NCBI GenBank assembly: GCA_037892935.1
Contig: JAYXKI010000003.1
Location: 2,542,001-2,606,000 of the forward strand
Source: Phlebopus portentosus
Taxonomy: Eukaryota > Basidiomycota > Agaricomycetes > Boletales > Boletinellaceae
DNA: 64,000 bases
Direction of reading: 5' to 3'
In this document: one piece after another, positions 22,929 to 34,962 of the stretch
How positions within the stretch are numbered: the stretch's first letter is position 1
How the letters are laid out: each line of letters starts with the position of its first letter
Translations under genes and position numbers: made by a program
The notes under the pieces: model-generated
Database searches by the model: none
Seen by the model: the letters and a program-made list of their open reading frames with translations, nothing else
Told to the model about the DNA's origin: nothing

Positions 22929-25070
22929 GACGGTCTCAGTTGTTCCGGCAGCGCCTGGGCGTGCGACGCCAGAATCTAAACCTCATCGAATTCGCCGTTC
23001 TTTCCGGATGATGGACTTGTGAAACGCTCCCTCGTTCCCTGCTGTCGACAACTGGAGACCCCGAAGACGCTCACTCCGGGAGTTATGATTATGCGTACTT
23101 AGGATCCTATCGGTCTTTGGATAGAATTGCGATTTTGGATTTTTTTATGGCTAGAACTTTGAAGTGCGTTGAGAACTGTAGACAGGCTGCCTATCACCAC
23201 GATTGATCTGAACAGAAATCTGGCACTTGAAACAGACTGCGTCATCGCATTCTGACGCCGCTCTTCCTAGTCATGCCGAGGAATTTGATGGATCGTCAGG
23301 ACCATGGGGTCGCCGTGTTTTCCGTACCTTTCCGTTTACTATGCAAGCTGAATTGTTCTATTTGCAGATCCTATGTCATACTTGCAGTCAAAATCCTAAA
23401 CTTCTATCTTGCAGGGCCTCTTAACACCGTCTTCTCGTACAGCTTCCGTATCTGAGTCTCCAAAACAAATCCTTTTCCATCCAGAACTAATTTTTTTGTG
23501 GGGGTGCATCGGTGGAGCTGTTGTCAAAGCGATCCTTGGGCGGCGCATCGTTCATAGCTGTCTTGCACGATAGAACGAAATCAGCCTCGTGCAGGATGTT
23601 GCGGTCCGATTACCATCAAATATAGACCGATTGAATTGACACTTGAAGGTGAACATCAGTGGTTCCGACTGTTACGCTATAGACCGCCTGTCTTTCCGTG
23701 AGGTATCAATCATCCGCCGCGGTTTGTTGAGGAACCCAAGTCTGACTGATATTCACTTGACGTCGGACTTTCCGCATTGCGCTGATGTACCTTCATTTAT
23801 TCATGACACACTTTGTGCCCGAGGACTTCACTCAGAGATGTATTCTGGGCCTTATCTGAATGGCCTCGGTTTATCTTCTCTACGTCCTGGATCAGTCGCA
23901 AACCTGAGCTATATGACATACGTCATACCTTCTGATCAAGGTGGAGAAGTGCGACCTTCGCCTTTCAACATAACTGCCCGACTTTTCTGCGAGGAATTCA
24001 AAGCATCCTCTGGAATGTGCCGTTTATCATTCTTTCATAGCACCCTAATAATTCATGGTGTGTAGCAGACACTGCGCAGAAAAGGGATCAAGTTTGCTCT
24101 CGCAATTCGTTGATGATTCATTTGGAAGCTTCCCATGATTGAAAGGCTCAATACATATTCGGATGAAATTGAGGTCATTGACGGACTGACAGACGCGGAA
24201 CACTGATGCAAGTCCTGTTCGCAAAAGCCGCATAACTTTCGCGACTTATACTTCACCGTCAGCTTCGTGAGAAATGGTTAGCTCGATAGTATCAAAAAAG
24301 ACCGCTCAGACGCATTACGCTGGTACTGAATGACTCTAATGATAAAGATCTCGATTCTACTGTCCACGAAGTGTACTTAGTTCAAACGCAATAAATGACC
24401 GTGTAGCATGGATCAAAGCATGACGTCTTTCTTTTGTAGATTATGAAATTTGTAAAGTTCCAATACATGAACAAGTGCCTAACAGGCGCTATCATATATT
24501 TTGCCAGCATGTGAGCAACGAGGCTTCCGACGGGACTTTGGGCCCGAAGAATTGACTTAGCAGGTATTCTGACCTCACGCAGTATAAGCTCCTGATAAGT
24601 CCTAAGTGGCCTTCAATAATTAACCTGATTTCTGCAAAGAGGATGATATAGAAGAACTCTTTCCGTCGTTTGGATAGTTGGCACAACTTGGCAGTTATTC
24701 AAGTTGCTTATCTGGATTGAGATTTGAAAACACTACGGTGTTCTTAGTAGCCTTTCAGCAAATTGGAACTCACGGCCGGTAGAATCCAGGGTCAAGATGC
24801 TGGCCTAAGCGACGGTCTTGATGAATGTTTTCTTTTTCGTTATTCAATTCTTTCTTTCTTTCATTTTTCATTGTGGAAGGATTAGTCAGCATGTCGAGTC
24901 CTGGGAACAGACTTCCTAATTTGTTCAATTACCCTCATTAACGCGTCTGATCTGATCCAAGCCTCCGCGTCGACCAGAATTACTACAACTACTCTCCTTT
25001 CTTTGCTGTTTTTACCTACTGGGAGCTTTCGAGCAACCCATTCATAGTCTCGTCTGGCTCATTTACCGCG
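22929..25070. other. Gene-poor stretch upstream of kinesin gene
   Basis: About 2.1 kb. The longest open frame is 140 codons at 23643-24065 (+), beginning MKVNISGSDCYAIDRLSFRE, with RRGLLRNPSLTDIHL reminiscent of leucine-rich F-box-type proteins but too weak to name. The last few hundred bases should be the kinesin promoter and 5' UTR; one ACGCGT occurs at 24941-24946. No other feature was recognised. Confidence 0.4.
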
Positions 25071-28000
25071 ATGGCGGAGGCTGGAGATGGAAACATCAAG
25101 GTCGTCGTGCGATGCAGGCCTCTCAATGCTCGAGGTGCGCAACGCTTTCTTTTGTCGCGTAAAGCTGGACGTGTTTCTCTGACGAATTATGTTTTTTTAC
25201 TCATCTTTTGAACTCCGTGCACCATTCATGTTTTGTAGAGCTTGGACGCGGCGCGAAGCCTCTCATTCGTATGGAGGATAACACGACGTACTTAAATCCC
25301 CCTGAACCTGGAGGTTCGCAAGCGCAAGCGCTGTCGGGTCGTGCAACTGAGAAGAAGACTATGACATTTAGCTTTGACAAGAGCTATTGGTCTGCGGGTG
25401 ATAGGGACGATCCGAGATATTGCTCCCAGCAGACTTTGTACAACGACTTAGGGAAGGAATTGCTTGACCATGGGTTCGCGGGGTTCAATGCGTGTATCTT
25501 GGCTTGTAAGTATCATCGTCGAATTCCATCAGCTTGCATGTATTGACGTACTTTTAGATGGACAGACAGGTGTGGCTAGCGTCGTATTCGCATGCCCCTG
25601 GACTGACAGTGCGATTTTATAGGCTCCGGGAAATCATACAGTATGATGGGCTGTCAGTACACTTTCGCCAGCTGCTGCTTGCAGATTCTGACTTTTTAAT
25701 TAGACGGCGCCGACAAGGGCATCATACCTTTAACCTGTTCGGAGCTCTTCATTCGTGTGAACGAGAAGATGGCGGAGGATCCAAACACGAAGTTCACGGT
25801 CGAAGTATCCTACATCGAAATTTACAACGAGAAAGTAAGAGATCTTCTAAACCCGAAAAATACCGGGAATCTGCGCGTTCGGGAACACCCAAGCTTGGGG
25901 CCGTATGTGGAGGATCTGTCTAAGCTTGCCGTGTCTAGCTACGAGGATATGATGACCTTGATGGACGAAGGAAACAAAGCACGAACAGTTGCGGCAACAA
26001 ACATGAACGAGACCTCGTCTCGTTCTCATGCTGTCTTTACTCTGCTTTTAACGATGAAGAGGCACGATGAAGCCACAAATCTTGATACCGAGAAAGTGTC
26101 CCGGATAAAGTGAGTGCTGCTGTTCCAGCTTCATTCCGAAATCATTAACTGTTATAGTCTCGTTGATTTGGCGGGTTCCGAGCGTGCAAATTCCACCGGT
26201 GCTTCAGGGCAGCGACTAAAGGAAGGAGCGAATATTAATAAGTCGTTGACAACTCTCGGAAAGGTCATCTCAGCACTTGCTGTAGCAAGCCAGGCAGATG
26301 GAAAGAAGAAGAAAGGAAGGGCTGAAGAGTTTGTTCCGTACCGTGATTCGGTAGGTGTATCGTGGTTCATAGCGATGCAAACCGTGTAACAGATTCGCAG
26401 GTTCTGACGTGGCTGCTGAAAGACAGTCTTGGCGGAAACTCTAAGACTGCCATGATCGCTGCCATTTCGCCAGCTGATTATGAAGAGACTCTGAGTACTC
26501 TGCGATACGCGGATCAGGCGAAGAAGATCAAGAATAAGGCCAAGATTAATGAAGATCCGAACGCTAAATTGGTGCGCGAACTGAAAGAAGAGCTTGAAAT
26601 GCTCCGAGGCAAGTATATTATGGGAAGATATTTTAGCTACGTGGCTGACGACTATTTGCTTTAGCGCGCGTGGCTGGAACTTCGTCTGAAGCTATCTACG
26701 ATCCGAAGGTGCCTCCAGAACGGCAGAGAGTCACATATCAGGCCAAAGATGGGACCATCAAGACAGTCACCAAGGCGGAACTGCAGGATCAGCTTGAGTC
26801 GAGCGAGAAGCTCATGAAGAGCTTAAATGAAACCTGGGAACAGAAGCTACAGCGTACACAAGAGGTCCAGAAAGAGCGCGAAAAGGCGCTCGAGGAATTG
26901 GGTATCACTGTCGAAAAGAACAATATCGGCGTGCATACCCCGAGGAAGGTAAGAAGTTCGCTTGATTCGTTTTATTTTTTATCCCTCACGACTCCTCGAC
27001 GACCCCGTAATAGATGCCGCATTTGGTCAACCTGGTAAATGACTTTCCCTTGTTTTCTTTAAGATGTTTGCTTATTATCATCTCTTTCGTCTTCAGAACG
27101 AAGGTGAGAAGACTTTAATCAGAGAATGAGCTCGTTTTTCATTTTTAAAAAAAAATTAGATCCTCTTATGAGTGAATGTCTCATCTACCAGTTAAAACCA
27201 GGGAAAACAACGGTATGGCACCTTCTCGTGCCTGATTAGGATCTAAATTATGTACTCTACTAGGTTGGACGCTTAGACAGCGAAAAGCCGTTGGCAATCC
27301 GTCTCAGCGGAGAGAATATATCCGAAGAGCATTGCTATTTTGAGAATAATGACGGCAAGGTCACATTATGCGGCTTGCCTGGCGGTTCAACAGTATGTAC
27401 TATTGAATTCTTATCCATTGAAATGATCTTATCGTGCTTCTTAGTTCTTGAATGGTAGGGAGATAGGCGTTGGCCAGGTGAGTACACAACACATGCCGGA
27501 GTGTTAGGCCTGACCACCTTTTTAGGCATGCAAACTGCGGACCGGGTATCGCATCATTCTAGGTGAGCCTTCATAGTTTAAGGTTCAGACTCGCTGACTT
27601 AGGAAATGCGGCTTAGGTGACCATCATGTCTTCCGATTTAACAACCCGGAAGAAGTGCGTAAACAGCGTGATAGGATCACTGCAAAAAGTTCTTTACATA
27701 CGAGCGTTACCGCGGCAGAGTTGGCGGCAGAGTTGGCGGAAGGCGACGGACAGTGTACACCCGTTACCAGACCCGATTCGCCTTCTTCGGAGGGGCCGGA
27801 AGACGTTGATTGGAACTTTGCGAAGCGGGAAGCTGCCTTCGCGCGTTTAGGCCTCGACCCTGCGCTTGACAACCTGCCGGACGAGGATCTCAACAAGCTG
27901 TACGAAAAGATATCGAAAGTCAAAACTCTTCGAGATATTTCTTCGTCGAAGAGACCAGAGAGCAGTCTTTCCCAGGCCGATGACGTTTGGAGCGAGTCGG

Positions 28001-31000
28001 GAAAGCCTTTTGCAAGTGATGCAATGACCGATGATACAAGCATTGATGCTGGTCCCAGTCACGGTAGTCCTGATGTAGACAATTCTCTCAAATCGACTCA
28101 AAACAACCTTGAGGCGCAGAAAGCGGACTTCGAGTCCCGTCTGCAGGCAATGAGTGACGCCGGATCTGAAGCCGAGGACCTAAAGGCTGAGAAAGAGCAG
28201 ATGGAGGCTCAGCTTAAACTCGTACAAATCCAGATGAGGCGTATTTTGGAAGCGAAAGCCCGAGGAGCATCAACGTCGGACTTCGAGCCGATAGAACCAG
28301 TTATCTATTCCGCCCGACAATTGCGATTGATTCGGAACGTCCTGGACAAATGGAGGGCACACCGTTCGTTCTCTATGGCAGAAACCGTCTTGACGAATGC
28401 CGTCATCCTTAAGGAAGCGAATGTAATCAGGTAAGATGCTCTACTGTAGCCGGTCCTTCAGTACTCTAATATCTGGATTTTGTTAGCAAGGAATTAGGAA
28501 AAGACGTTTCTTATAATTTTACAATTGCTTCCGGAGGTTCTCTGGCTGCTCCTCGATCGGCTGTAGCTTCAATCGCTGGTCTTGACGATTTTGGCGATGT
28601 GGTAGATCCTGTGCTTGCGTCAGCAACACGACCATCGGTCGCCGTGAAGGTTTTAGATAAGCGTCACGATGCGATCTACATCTGGTCTTTGGACCGACTC
28701 CAGCAGCAGCTACAACGCATGCGCAACTTGACCGCATTTATTGATAGGCCATCATATTCTCAACACTTCTCCGCGGAAGAGCCGTTCTATGATTCTCCCT
28801 CCCCTGAATACTCATTCATTGGCAGTGCTATGGTGTCTCTCGGACCTCTATCGCGTCGTATGTCGTCGAGTTGCATAGCTCCGATCTTTTGCAGGTATAC
28901 AGCCGAGGCTATCGGTTCATGTCGAATTGAATTGAAAGTCGTCAACGTGGTTACGACATCAAGACATTCCAGTGGCTCCGGACCCCCGACACGGGCTTCT
29001 TCACCTATACCATCATCTATACCCAGCGGAAGCAAGCTTTCTTTTGTATTGACTATAGATACCGTGAAAGGCCTATCGACCCACGATTTCTCGGCCGCCC
29101 ATATTCAAGTCAGGCTATCATCCTTCTTCGGGCCGACTTTGTCATCCGAGGAACATCACCCTTCAAAGGCTGTAGATTTAGAAGCCTCAACTCTTTCTGA
29201 TCTGAAGCTTCGTCGCTCATTTACCATCATCGTCATCTCGAAGGTTTTACAGCATCTGCGTCATGGGTACGCTCCTATAGAATTCTTTGCTAAGGTTACA
29301 CCAACATACTTGGAACGCTTGGAACGCTGGGATGAAATGCGAGAGCACAGGAGCCCATCGAATGGCACAAATGGTATGGAGAAGAAGCGAATCGCCCAAT
29401 CAAACATGCGTCGGTCGGAAACCGACTTCCTTGTAAAGGAGGAACATGATGTTGTGGCTTGGTTGCAAGTGCGCGAGTTGGCCCCCGACGGACAATATGT
29501 GGTAGTTCCTGTCATCACACAGAGTCCTGTTGATCCCGGTCGATTCTCTCTCCATCAAGGTTTGCAACGGCGAATAACAATTACTTTGACTTCGAACTCG
29601 GGACGACAGCTGCCTTGGACGGAGATCACGCGTATCCGTATAGGGAACGTACGCCTTTTGGATCCCAAAGGACGTATCCATGAATCCGCTTCGAAAGAGA
29701 TGCATGACATCACAGTTCTCAAACAGCAAGAAGTAGAATTCAAGCCGGATGGGTCGGGTTGTATCACAGCCACGGCCCTGTGGGATTCCAGTGTCCACGA
29801 GTCGTTGCTTCTGGATCGGGTAACCGCATCCAACCACCGGGTCCTCCTACGGATCAACTGGTTTGTATCAGTAGAGACATGCAGCGACCCTGTACAGTTC
29901 ACCATGGACATGGCAGTAGCGATGTTTACCCGAGATGCCAGCCCTCCTTCGAAATTCATGTCGTTCTTTGGCTCGTCCAAAGTCCTGAGCAAGACGAGCT
30001 CCGTCTTTCTGGTGAAGATGTCTCCGCCGTTGACGCGCTCGCCTAAGGACCTTTGGCGCCTGGACACATCCGAGAAGTATGTCCGTGGGGAAGAGGCTCT
30101 AGGGTCCTGGAAGCCTCGCGGCGTTTCAGTTGTGGAAGACCACGACAGGCTCGTCACAACGGAACGGCGCGCAGCGGACGTTCAAGCAATCCGGACCGTA
30201 CTCGCTGCTTCTTCGTCCTCATCAAGACCGCCCCCGCCGTCCGAATCGGCTGCGATCTGGGGTGGTTCAGAGGATCTTCTACGCAAATCGCTCACTCTCT
30301 GGCAAAAGAGGTTTGATCATGCCGGCAAGGTACCCGTGTTGTTCATTATTGCTTTTTTTCTGAACACGTCATAATTGAGCTTCTATTACTCTTTCAGATC
30401 GTTCTGAGTCAAGACCCACCTGACGAGGAGATGAAGAAGAGCTCATTGCCGAAAGTCAATGGTTTCGACTTTTTCACAGAACCGAAGTTCGTAGCTACGG
30501 CGAAGCTGATCTCGCGCAGGTGAGAGTTTTTTTTTCTCACCTTATCACAAAGGAACTGACACCCCACTTTCTCCGCGCTTCATTAGTGACAACCCTACGA
30601 AAAAAGGGCATTTAATGATCCTCACGGACGCTACGGAGAACAAATGGGAACGTCGTTGGTTTGTTCTGAAAAGGTGAGCTATTCAGAATCTTTACATTCA
30701 GAACCACATAATTACATCTTCCGTTAGGCCATATCTTCACGTCTACGCACATTCAGATGAGAACGAGGAAACAGCAGTAATCGGCTTATCAGGCGTAAAT
30801 ATCGAGTACAACCCGGAGATGGAGGCTCTTCTTGGAGTACGTTACGACCATCATCGACTTTCTTTTCTTTTAATGCGTCATTTACTGACTTTTTTAATTC
30901 TCTCCCTTGACTCGACTTTGACAGAAGAAATTCGCCTTTACGCTCTTCACCTCGTCCAACTCGTACGCCCTCGCCGCGCCGAGCACGAAAGAGCTCCTTT

Positions 31001-31048
31001 CGTGGACGACGAAACTGGATCCTACGCGTCTTCCGTCGCCCGCCTAGC
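25071..31048 (+). CDS. kin3: Kinesin-3 (Unc104/KIF1A-type) motor with FHA and PH domains
   Basis: Plus-end-directed microtubule motor that carries endosomes and other vesicles. Start at ATG 25071 ([20 protein letters not shown]). The motor domain (25071 to about 26610) shows the P-loop [14 protein letters not shown], switch [14 protein letters not shown], switch [12 protein letters not shown] and the neck [20 protein letters not shown] short coiled coil (about 26760-26930) leads to an FHA domain (about 27200-27560: [17 protein letters not shown]). The KIF1B/DUF3694 stalk region follows ([18 protein letters not shown], then the long exon 28599-30374). A C-terminal PH domain (about 30590-31048: [20 protein letters not shown], then FVLKR; end [14 protein letters not shown]) binds membrane lipid. 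TAG at 31046-31048. The P-loop is split over a 12-nt exon (25558-25569). Confidence 0.93.
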
Positions 31049-31911
31049 TTAAAACTAAGACAAGTTTCGACTACTCTCTGCCTCTCACTCTCTGTCTCTC
31101 ACTCTCTGTCTTTGGTCTTCACTTTTCTGTTCTGGTATGTCACATTGGATCGGTCTTACAGAAACTCGCGACGTAGACGCGGACATGTACTTTTTAATAT
31201 CGTGATGGCTCGCCATATCATACCATTCCATGCGTACATATACATACCTGAGTTGTTTGTACGTTTGGATTTCTTTTTGATACCTCTCGCTCTCTCCTCT
31301 CTCGTACTCTTTTCCACCGATGCTCTCTACGTGCTTTCCTTACTCACATTCCTTTGCGGCGTATCAGTCGCGTGCTGCATCTCAATCGCTTGACCAATTC
31401 TCTTTATTCTTCAAGTTTTCGCACATTCTAGGGAGATTCATAGAATTATTATTCACCCCGGATCCTGGGGTACATCTTTATTATTTTTACTGGGTTATTG
31501 ACTTTAACACCGGTCGCACACTCCTTACTATTACTATTCCTCCTTTATGCATATCGTTTTACTATTGCCTTGTTTTACTCTCACCTTTTTGGTACACCGT
31601 ATCGTAGTCGTTCCTTTCATTCTCTCACACTCATTTTTCTAGTAAGCAAGTAATATGTGTACGTCGATATACTATAGCAGAGTCGAGAAAAAATCCATGG
31701 TTTTAGCAACAAATATTGGTCTTTCACCTCGGTTGGGTTGTATTTGGCGATGCATCCGAAATAGGCAAGTGAGTGGCAAACGCGGCGAGCACGTTGAAGC
31801 CGTGTTGACTGACTGACGAACCACCGTGTTCAGTCACCGCGTCAAGACCAGGCGTCCCTCCCGCCCTCGTCGTCAACAGCGCCCACCACCCACTCCCATC
31901 ATCAGACGACG
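31049..31911. other. Intergenic region, kinesin 3' end and CDC14 promoter
   Basis: This 863-bp gap holds the kinesin 3' UTR and the upstream region of CDC14. It is pyrimidine-rich, with a CTCTCACTCTCTGTCT tandem repeat at about 31072-31112. The open frames inside it are low-complexity and not coding. Confidence 0.5.
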
Positions 31912-34162
31912 ATGCCGGACAAGGACCCTCTGCCGACGCCCGAGCCTCTCTGCCATTTTGGAGGCAGGTCAGTACATTTGTCGCCTTTCTGTTGTTCGCT
32001 CCTCAACAACAGTTCAACATCGTGTGCTCCACGCATTTAGCAGATTGTATCTCACAACCTTCCCTGAACCCGCCCCATCGCAATCTCTGCTGAACCTCGC
32101 GAGCTCAGAACAACGCTCTCTACCGGTACGACCGCTGTCAAACGCGTTCAACGCGCATCCCTCGTTCGCAAACGGGCTCTACTACTTCTTCACGATCGAC
32201 GATGAGCTGCGATACCTTTCATTCTTCAAGGACTGGGGGCCTTTGAATATCTCAAAGGTGTACAAGGCTTGCATACTTATACATGAGCTTCTAGAGGTAA
32301 GGTTACCGTTGTGGTTTCCAGGTGTACGGCATTGATATGGGTATGTAAGGACGAGGAGTTGAAGAGCCATGATCTTGTGCTGTACTCGTCCAGCTGTGCG
32401 ATGAACAAAGCCAATGCAGCTCTCATCATGGCCCTTTACGTTGTATGTATACAAGTGTTTATGTCACTGCCAGTCGACTTACAGCACATCGTAGATGATC
32501 GTGCAGAAAAAAGCGCCCTGGGAGGCGTTCCAACCACTCGCAGAACTCGAATTCCGTCCATTCCGTGATGCTGGACGCGGTGTGGCTGACTTCAATTTGA
32601 GCATCCAGGATTGTCTATGGGGAATGTGGAAAGCAATGCAGAACGGACTCTGCGACATGAACGAATTCGATGTCGAAGACTACGAGCATTACGAGAAGGT
32701 CGAGAACGGCGATTGGAACTGGATAACCCCTTCCTTCATTGCATTTGCGAGTCCCATAGAACATGCATTTGTGAATGGGACAATGCGAGTTGGGCCATGT
32801 AGGCTACCCGCAGCCACGAAGAACTGTCTCGATTATTTTGACTCTCGAGGAGTCAAGTTGGTAGTTCGATTGAATAACAAGCTATATGACAGGCAACATT
32901 TCTTGGATCGTGGTATCCGGCACGAAGAATTGTACTTTGATGATGGGACTAATCCCACTGATGAGATTGTACGCAAGTTCATTAATCTATCCGATGAAGT
33001 GGTTGAATCGGGCGGTGTTATTGCTGTGCATGTATGTCTTTCTATATCCCCCTTTTATCATCGATCGTGGTGGCTGACCGATATTAACCAACAGTGCAAA
33101 GCCGGGTTAGGACGAACAGGTACTCTCATCGGAGCATACCTCATCTGGAAGTATGGCTTCACAGCAAACGAAGCGATTGCTTTCATGCGCATCGTCCGAC
33201 CAGGCAGCGTGGTCGGACCTCAACAACAATACATGTATGTCAAGCAACTAGAGTGGATCAAATGGTCTGCTGTGGATGAGATGCGGCGCGCGGAGGCGCA
33301 GGCTGCTGCTGCCATTGCAGCCGCGTCTGTTGTTACGCCTGCTACTCCGCCAGCTGAAACGGATGAGGAAGTGAGCATGGAAACGGACGAGATGGCTGTT
33401 GCGGTTGTCGCTACACCCACTACACCAAAGACGTCAATCCCACCTGTTACACCCAGCAAACATGTCAGGACAGCAACTGCGCGAGCTCGCGCTATGGATC
33501 CTCCAGGGCAGCCGCGCAAGACTCCTCTTGCAAAGCGGACAGCAGCAGCTGTGGCAGTCGATGAGACTGAAGAGTCAGATGAAGACGAGATTAACGCGTT
33601 ACCGACGATAGCGACTCGCGCGAGGTCGAGAATACAAACTTCAGTAACGCGGAGGCCATCTGGAACGAGAAGGATACAACCTTCGTCGGAGCAGCGTCCA
33701 GCGAGGGTTACTCGCTCGACCGCTGCCGCGGTGGCTAATGGGCTGAAGAGACCTATGGCTGCTGCTACGCCTGCACCACCGCCATCCCCGATGAAGGGCA
33801 GTGGAAACGGACCAAGTCCGAATAAAATCCCGCGTCTTGCGCAAGTACGAGCGAGTCCTCCGCCTGCTACGAGGAGCACTACGGCTATGGGTGTACGTAC
33901 GCGATTACAAGCGCCCGCTCAGTCCCGTCTGCCGACCCTCGCTGCAAACGGGCGTCGTGCTAATAATGCGAACGGTGTCCCTACTCCGACGAACGCGAAG
34001 ACGGCCGTTGGTGTGAAAGGAAAAGGTGCAGCATCTGATGCATGGATGAAAACGAACTCGAATGCTGTTGTCAAGCCGGGTACGAAGTCTGAGCGTCCCG
34101 GGTTGAGAAGCATCAGACGACGGAGGAGCAGTTTCAGTGATGCTGCCGACGTCGTTGCCTGA
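31912..34162 (+). CDS. CDC14: Dual-specificity protein phosphatase Cdc14
   Basis: Phosphatase that reverses CDK phosphorylation in late mitosis. Start at ATG 31912 (MPDKDPLPTPEPLCHFGG); intron from 31968 to about 32040. The N-terminal domain reads RLYLTTFPEPAPSQ, YYFFTIDDELRYLSFFKDWG, KVYKACILIHELLE, MNKANAALIMALY and QKKAPWEAF. The catalytic domain contains WITPSFIAFASPIEHAF, KLVVRLNNKLYDRQHF, then the active-site loop HCKAGLGRTGTLIGAYL and MRIVRPGSVVGPQQQY. The remaining ~280 residues are Ala/Pro/Arg-rich and disordered, with many SP/TP sites. Stop TGA at 34162. The His and Cys codons of HCKAGLGRTG are separated by a 63-nt intron (33032-33094) that is in frame and stop-free. Family identity is certain. 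Confidence 0.94.
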
Positions 34163-34962
34163 TCGGGATGAAGTACTCTTACTGCTTTTGATTCGATTGT
34201 TTTCTACAAAGCCTTTCGCTACATCATCTGTTATCGTTCTGGAACGCATCGTAAGCTTTGCATGCATCGTTAGACATCTCGGTGCAATGACCCCCTTCGT
34301 CCCATGGAGACGCACAAACGTAATCGTTTTCTCATCTATTCCGCTCACTCCTTTGCTGCCCAGCCTCTCGTTAAGTTCATCGTGCATCGCATATTGCTGT
34401 CCTATTTATACCTCCCTCACAATCTCTTTTCTCTCTCTTTTCTTCCTTTTTTCGTAATAAATTGCAGCATATCCCACAAATCCCCCAACCACCCAATCAA
34501 TTTCCAAGCCTCCAAGTCCACTCATGTTTTTCTATTTACAAGGTGCATCTAGCAGAACAGTTTGGATCTCATTCTTTTATTTTCCTTTCCTTTCCATTTC
34601 ATTTACTTCTTTTTCTCCGCTCAGATTTGTTTGCCTCTCTCTCTCTCTCTCTTCTTCCTTTTTTTTCGTCCGGCAACTTGTAATGATATATAGTCTCCTC
34701 TATACCTTGACTCGTTCCGAGAGCGACGGAGGGTTTGCAGTGGCTCGTACAAGTGTATATTACCCGTTTTCATTTCTCCTTTTCATTTATCTCTGGTATA
34801 GATCTCTGCACGTTGATTATACGCAAAACTGCAAACAAAAAATACTGAGTGCGTATCCAGAGCTTTGAAACATCCGACCGATCCCTGGGTACAGATTCAA
34901 GCATATCTACTATACATGCATTCGTTTATTCACTGTTACATTTTTATCCTCCCTTTCGTGTT
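34163..34962. other. Convergent intergenic region, CDC14 and HEM12 3' ends
   Basis: This 800-bp gap lies between two genes that point towards each other. It is rich in pyrimidine tracts, including a (CT)n run at about 34636-34656. No gene was recognised; it should contain both 3' UTRs and polyadenylation sites. Confidence 0.5.
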
